Both the position numbers and the translations under genes were made by a program. Of a DNA stretch of 64,000 nt, positions 61,448 to 64,000 are shown piece by piece. The DNA is taken from assembly GCA_963781265.1 (NCBI GenBank), contig CAWAFH010000002.1:50086-114085 (forward strand). Reading direction: 5' to 3'. This DNA is from WHSW01 sp963781265 (GTDB lineage Bacteria > Actinomycetota > Thermoleophilia > Solirubrobacterales > 70-9). The notes beneath the pieces were generated by a model. That model saw nothing but the letters and a program-made list of their open reading frames with translations, was not told where the DNA came from and did not search any database. Position 1 is the stretch's first letter; each line of letters begins with the position of its first letter.

Positions 61448-61504
61448 ATGTCGGAAAAGAACGTCGAGATTGGAGCCTTGCGCTCAGCGGACGCCTTGGG
61501 ATAG
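61448..61504 (+). pseudogene. 5' fragment of a SnoaL-like gene (array copy 3)
   Basis: After the conserved junction, ATGTCGGAAAAGAACGTCG encodes MSEKNVEIGALRSADALG and then a stop. Only the first 8 codons match the family (MSQENVEI), after which the sequence is unrelated. It ends just before the leader of the beta-helix gene. It reads as the scar where another gene was joined in place of the SnoaL body. Confidence 0.6.
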
Positions 61505-61544
61505 GTTCGCCCGTAGCGCGACCCAGACAAGGGGGAGGACAAGG

Positions 61545-62735
61545 ATGTCAGCCAAGCTTCGCTCCCACGACGCCCCGGCGACGCTCATCTTGCTCGCAGT
61601 GGTACCGGCCTTGACGTTGGTCGGCCTGATCGCGTTGAGCGGGGCCGAGGCCGCGAACAAGCAGCTGCAGTGCGGTGACACGATCACCGCCGATACGACG
61701 CTCGACGGCGACCTCGTCGACTGCCCCAACAACGGGATCGTGATCGGCGCCGACGACATCACGCTCGATCTGAACGGCCACCGGATCGACGGCGACGGCA
61801 CCGAGTTCGCGGACTGCCCGAAGGACGAGTTCTGCGACTTCGGGGTGCTCAACGTCGGCCACGATGGCGTCACCGTAAAGAAGGGCTCGGTACGCGACTT
61901 CTTCAACGCCGGAGTCCTAATCGGCAGCGCGCGAGACAACCGGGTGCTGGACGTTTCCTCGAAGGAAAACGGCTTTTTTGGTTTCGTAGTCAGCGAGTCG
62001 TCCCGGAGCCTGATCCGCGACAGCTCGGGAAGCGACAACATCCCTCCCGAGGGGGACGGAATGGGCGTGTTCTTCTCCCATGGCCTCCGGATCGTGGACA
62101 ACACGTTCCGAAACAACGCCGGGCCGGGAATCCACGTCGATGGTTCCCACGGCAACTTGATCAAGGGAAACCTGTTCTCGCACTCCAGTCCCGGGGTTCT
62201 GATCGGGGGTGACCGGGGTTCTGATCGGGGTGACCGCAACGAGGTGCGAGGCAACCGCTTCGTTCGAAACGATGGAGGCATCCTCGTCGGCCGCGGCAGC
62301 CGAAACGTGATCGCCCGCAACCACCTCTCCCGAGACGGGTCGGGCATCGGAATCGAAAAGGGACGCCACAACCTGGTCGCCCGCAACGTGATCGTTGACC
62401 CTCGTTCGAGGGGCATCAGCCTCGGAGTCGATTTCCCCGATGAGTCCATCGGCGGCGTCGGCAACATGGTCCGCCGAAACGAGGTCCGAGGGAGCGCGGG
62501 CGATGCGTTCCTGGTGAACGCGGGGGGCAACAACCTCCTGAAGCGGAATGTCGCCAGCCGGGCAAAGGATGACGGCTTCGACATCGAGAGCCGCTCGACG
62601 AAGCTGACGAAGAACCGGGCGAGGCGCAACGCGGACCTCGGCATCGACGCGGTCAAGGGCGTGATCGACGGCGGCGGCAACCGGGCCGGCGGGAACGGGG
62701 ATCGGCGGCAGTGCGTGCACGTCAAGTGCCGCTAG
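61545..62735 (+). CDS. secreted right-handed parallel beta-helix repeat protein
   Basis: ATG 61545 follows a GGGGGAGGACAAGG site, giving 396 residues; the open frame upstream is not used. After a signal peptide (about 1-35) CGDTITADTTLDGDLVDCPNNGIVIGADDITLDLNGHRIDG opens a parallel beta-helix, with repeated units such as GLRIVDNTFRNNAGPGIHVDGSHGNLIKGN, RNEVRGNRFVRNDGGILVGRGSRNVIARN and HNLVARNVIVDPRSRG. This is the NosD/PbH1 type. Such proteins are extracellular and may bind or cut polysaccharides; catalytic residues are not visible. It sits between two SnoaL junction repeats, so it may have moved in as a unit. Confidence 0.88.
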   Translation: MSAKLRSHDAPATLILLAVVPALTLVGLIALSGAEAANKQLQCGDTITADTTLDGDLVDCPNNGIVIGADDITLDLNGHRIDGDGTEFADCPKDEFCDFGVLNVGHDGVTVKKGSVRDFFNAGVLIGSARDNRVLDVSSKENGFFGFVVSESSRSLIRDSSGSDNIPPEGDGMGVFFSHGLRIVDNTFRNNAGPGIHVDGSHGNLIKGNLFSHSSPGVLIGGDRGSDRGDRNEVRGNRFVRNDGGILVGRGSRNVIARNHLSRDGSGIGIEKGRHNLVARNVIVDPRSRGISLGVDFPDESIGGVGNMVRRNEVRGSAGDAFLVNAGGNNLLKRNVASRAKDDGFDIESRSTKLTKNRARRNADLGIDAVKGVIDGGGNRAGGNGDRRQCVHVKCR

Positions 62736-62783
62736 CGGCGCGAGGCTGCACCCTCGAAGCCGGCCGGGCTATCGGAGTAGGCG

Positions 62784-63221
62784 ATGTCGCGGAGAAGTGG
62801 TGGAGGTCGAGCGACTGAAGACCTTGTCGGAGTAGTCGATGTCGCAGGAGAACGGGAGATCGTGCGACGAATCTACGAGACGGACGATCCCGACCCAGAT
62901 CTCTATGACGCCGAGGCGGTTTTCGATAACTCGAACGCGATCTTCGCTGACCCCGGGGTGTATCGCGGGCTCGACCAAATCAGGAGTTCTTCGACGCTCA
63001 GGGCGAGATGTGGGAGAGCCAGCGGTCGAGGCCCAGGAGTTCATCCCGATCGGAGTCGATCAGGTGGTCGTCCCCGAGGAGATCGTCAGCGTAGGCAGGG
63101 ACGGCGTCGAGGTTGTCGCTCGGGTTGCGACCTCTACACCCTGCGCGCAGGCAAGGTCACCCACTTGAAGAACTTCCAGACCAAGGCCGAGGCCCTCGAA
63201 GCCGCCGGGCTGTCGGAGTAG
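62784..63221 (+). pseudogene. SnoaL-like array copy, degenerate and frameshifted
   Basis: Starting points occur at 62784 (MSRRSGGGRATED) and 62839 (MSQENG). The first 30 or so codons after 62839 continue in another frame as EIVRRIYETDDPDPDLYDAEAVFDNSNAIFADPGVYRGLDQI; then FFDAQGEMWES, VEAQEFIPIGVDQVVVPEEIVSVGRDGVEVVARVA and finally LYTLRAGKVTHLKNFQTKAEALEAAGLSE, in at least three frames. Together they give a normal SnoaL protein. The 62784 start is the remnant of a further copy reduced to junction sequence. Either sequence error or real decay is possible; gene content favours a once-functional gene. Confidence 0.65.
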
Positions 63222-63223
63222 GC

Positions 63224-63622
63224 GATGCGAACGAGGACGCCGACGCGATCCGCCGGGCCTACGAGGTCTGGAACGAGGCCGGTCCGGGGGCGGTCACGGA
63301 TCGGTTCTGGGCCGAGGATGCCGTCTACCGAGAGGGACCAGGCTGGCCCAACGCCGGAGTCTTCCGAGGGCGTGCCGCTGCGCTCGCCCGGATGCGAAGC
63401 CTGATCGACTTGGTCGGACCCATCGAGGTTCATCTCGACGATTTGATCGACCTGCCCGATGGCCGGTTCGTCGCCTGCGTCACGATGGTCGGGCAGGGAG
63501 CGGACGCGCCTTACACGCAGTCCTTCGCGGTCGTGCACCGTCTCCGAGACGGCCTGGTGATTGAGGCCGACTATTACCTCGACCGCGCCCAGGCGTTGCA
63601 AGCCGCCGGGCTGTCGGAGTAG
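63224..63622 (+). pseudogene. SnoaL-like array copy with lost start
   Basis: The frame reads NEDADAIRRAYEVWNEAGPGAVTDRFWAEDAVYREGPGWPNAGVFRGRAAALARMRSLIDLVG and ends DRAQALQAAGLSE. The junction before it reads GCGATGCGAACGAGG: compared with the other junctions, the ATG is followed by a deletion of about six to eight bases (part of TCGCAGGAG), which puts ATG out of frame with the body. No other in-frame start exists close by. The body is otherwise intact, so loss could be recent or a sequence error. Confidence 0.65.
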
Positions 63623-63625
63623 GCG

Positions 63626-63676
63626 ATGCCGCAGGAGAAGGCCGACCGGATTGACCCGCTCGGCGGCGCCGGTTAG
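63626..63676 (+). pseudogene. 5' fragment of a SnoaL-like gene at the array end
   Basis: ATGCCGCAGGAGAAGGCCG encodes MPQEKADRIDPLGGAG and a stop. The first residues match the MSQEN start of the array genes, and the rest is unrelated. It is the last junction repeat of the array. The intergenic stretch to 63715 carries a GAGAGGG-type ribosome site for the next gene. Confidence 0.5.
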
Positions 63677-63715
63677 GGTCGGCTCACCTCCACCACTCGG
63701 AAAGAGAGGGCCTAC

Positions 63716-64000
63716 ATGCGCAAGGTCATCCTGGCCGCAGCTCTCGCGGCGCTCGGCTCCGCCGCGCTCGCCGTTCCGGCCTCCGCCTCGTTCGATCCGC
63801 ATTTCACGGTTTTTGAGAACGCGCGCTTCCACATGCTGTCGAACGAACGCGTGTTCACGGTCAGGGGCGGGCTCTACGAGCCGCTGAATCACAACGACCG
63901 GGTCGGTAAAGACCGTGCTCGGTGCAGATATCCAGGCCAACAAACAACGTGCTGAGGTGTCGCGGCGTCATGCACCTCAACGGCGAGATCGGTGGCTCCG
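63716..64000 (+). CDS. secreted AOC-barrel/dirigent-like protein, 3' partial, likely frameshifted
   Basis: ATG 63716 starts a signal peptide (MRKVILAAALAALGSAALAVPASAS), then FDPHFTVFENARFHMLSNERVFTVRGGLYEPLNHNDRVGKDRARCRYPG. In this frame a stop occurs at 63955, but another frame continues TNNVLRCRGVMHLNGEIGGS to the end of the window. Together the pattern (DRVGxDRxRC...LRCRGxxxLNGG) resembles dirigent or allene-oxide-cyclase-like barrel domains that actinobacteria secrete. A one-base indel near 63930 would explain the break. The gene continues past the window end. Confidence 0.6.

Larger units (their letters stand above)
61008..63640 (+). repeat. recurring stop/start junction repeat of the SnoaL array
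   Basis: A unit of about 50 bases recurs at roughly 61008-61063, 61416-61471, 62751-62810, 62824-62867, 63192-63240 and 63601-63640. It encodes the end ALEAAGLSE, a stop, then GCGATGTCGCAGGAGAAC, the start of the next gene. A start half only occurs at 60593. Between copies lie whole genes, a gene fragment, or the beta-helix gene. Confidence 0.7.

Overview
The window is high-GC DNA, mostly densely coded, and most likely comes from an actinobacterium of the class Thermoleophilia (Solirubrobacterales-like soil lineages). This assignment is inferred from the actinobacterial order aroE - type IV pilus genes - aroC-aroKB-aroQ-pepQ, an F420-type luciferase-like oxidoreductase, many SnoaL-like genes that begin MSQENVEIV, and the GC content. 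No rRNA gene is present to confirm it.

Layout. 1-5.3 kb: the end of an M42 peptidase gene, a PEBP gene, then on the minus strand aroC-aroKB-aroQ-pepQ. 5.3-17.7 kb: a secreted calcium-binding-repeat protein, then type IV pilus genes: a PilP-like protein, pilO, pilN, pilM, prepilin peptidase (frameshifted), PilX-, PilW- and PilV-like proteins, and two nearly identical pilA genes. The outer pilA has a class I cyclic di-GMP riboswitch in its leader. 18-23.2 kb: unrelated genes interrupt the pilus locus (MBL hydrolase, LPG-synthase-like membrane protein, DUF202, F420 oxidoreductase, a PAS protein). 23.2-27.5 kb: pilC, pilT, pilB. 27.5-41.9 kb: aroE, mltG, ruvX, alaS, a secreted hydrolase, an IscU-like/MnmA fusion, a candidate 6S RNA, an aminotransferase, aspS, hisS, a glyoxalase-II-like gene. 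Apart from the inserted genes, the alaS-ruvX-mltG and mnmA/aspS/hisS order resembles the Bacillus arrangement. 42-50.4 kb: a LysM/VanY peptidase, formimidoyltransferase, an M29-like aminopeptidase, a CehA/McbA hydrolase, hemerythrin, a GGDEF/HD-GYP protein, an HDAC-like hydrolase. 50.4 kb: tRNA-Met.

51-58.9 kb: nearly every gene is cut by single-base indels, but the protein sequence continues across the frames. Read through, these appear to be one minus-strand operon: an ECF sigma factor, its zinc anti-sigma factor, two unknown conserved proteins, a Rieske domain, a TPP-dependent pyruvate-oxidase-like enzyme, a flavodoxin-like reductase, a peroxiredoxin-like protein and an unknown. A cation/proton antiporter lies upstream. 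59-64 kb: a small orphan gene, a methyltransferase, then a tandem array of SnoaL-like genes and fragments joined by a repeated stop/start junction, with a parallel beta-helix protein inside the array, and the start of a secreted barrel-like protein.

How it fits together. The pilus machinery is nearly complete: three ATPase/platform genes, the MNO assembly complex, major and minor pilins, and the peptidase. It is probably tuned by cyclic di-GMP through the pilA riboswitch, and a bifunctional GGDEF/HD-GYP enzyme is encoded 30 kb away. Shikimate-pathway genes (aroE, aroC, aroKB, aroQ) flank the pilus block on both sides. The most novel-looking parts are the ECF-controlled Rieske/TPP operon, the IscU-MnmA fusion, the riboswitch-controlled duplicated pilin, and the SnoaL array with its junction repeat. 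Isolated +1 frameshifts in the calcium-binding protein, prepilin peptidase and CehA genes, and the indel cluster at 51-58.9 kb, look more like sequence errors than true decay.
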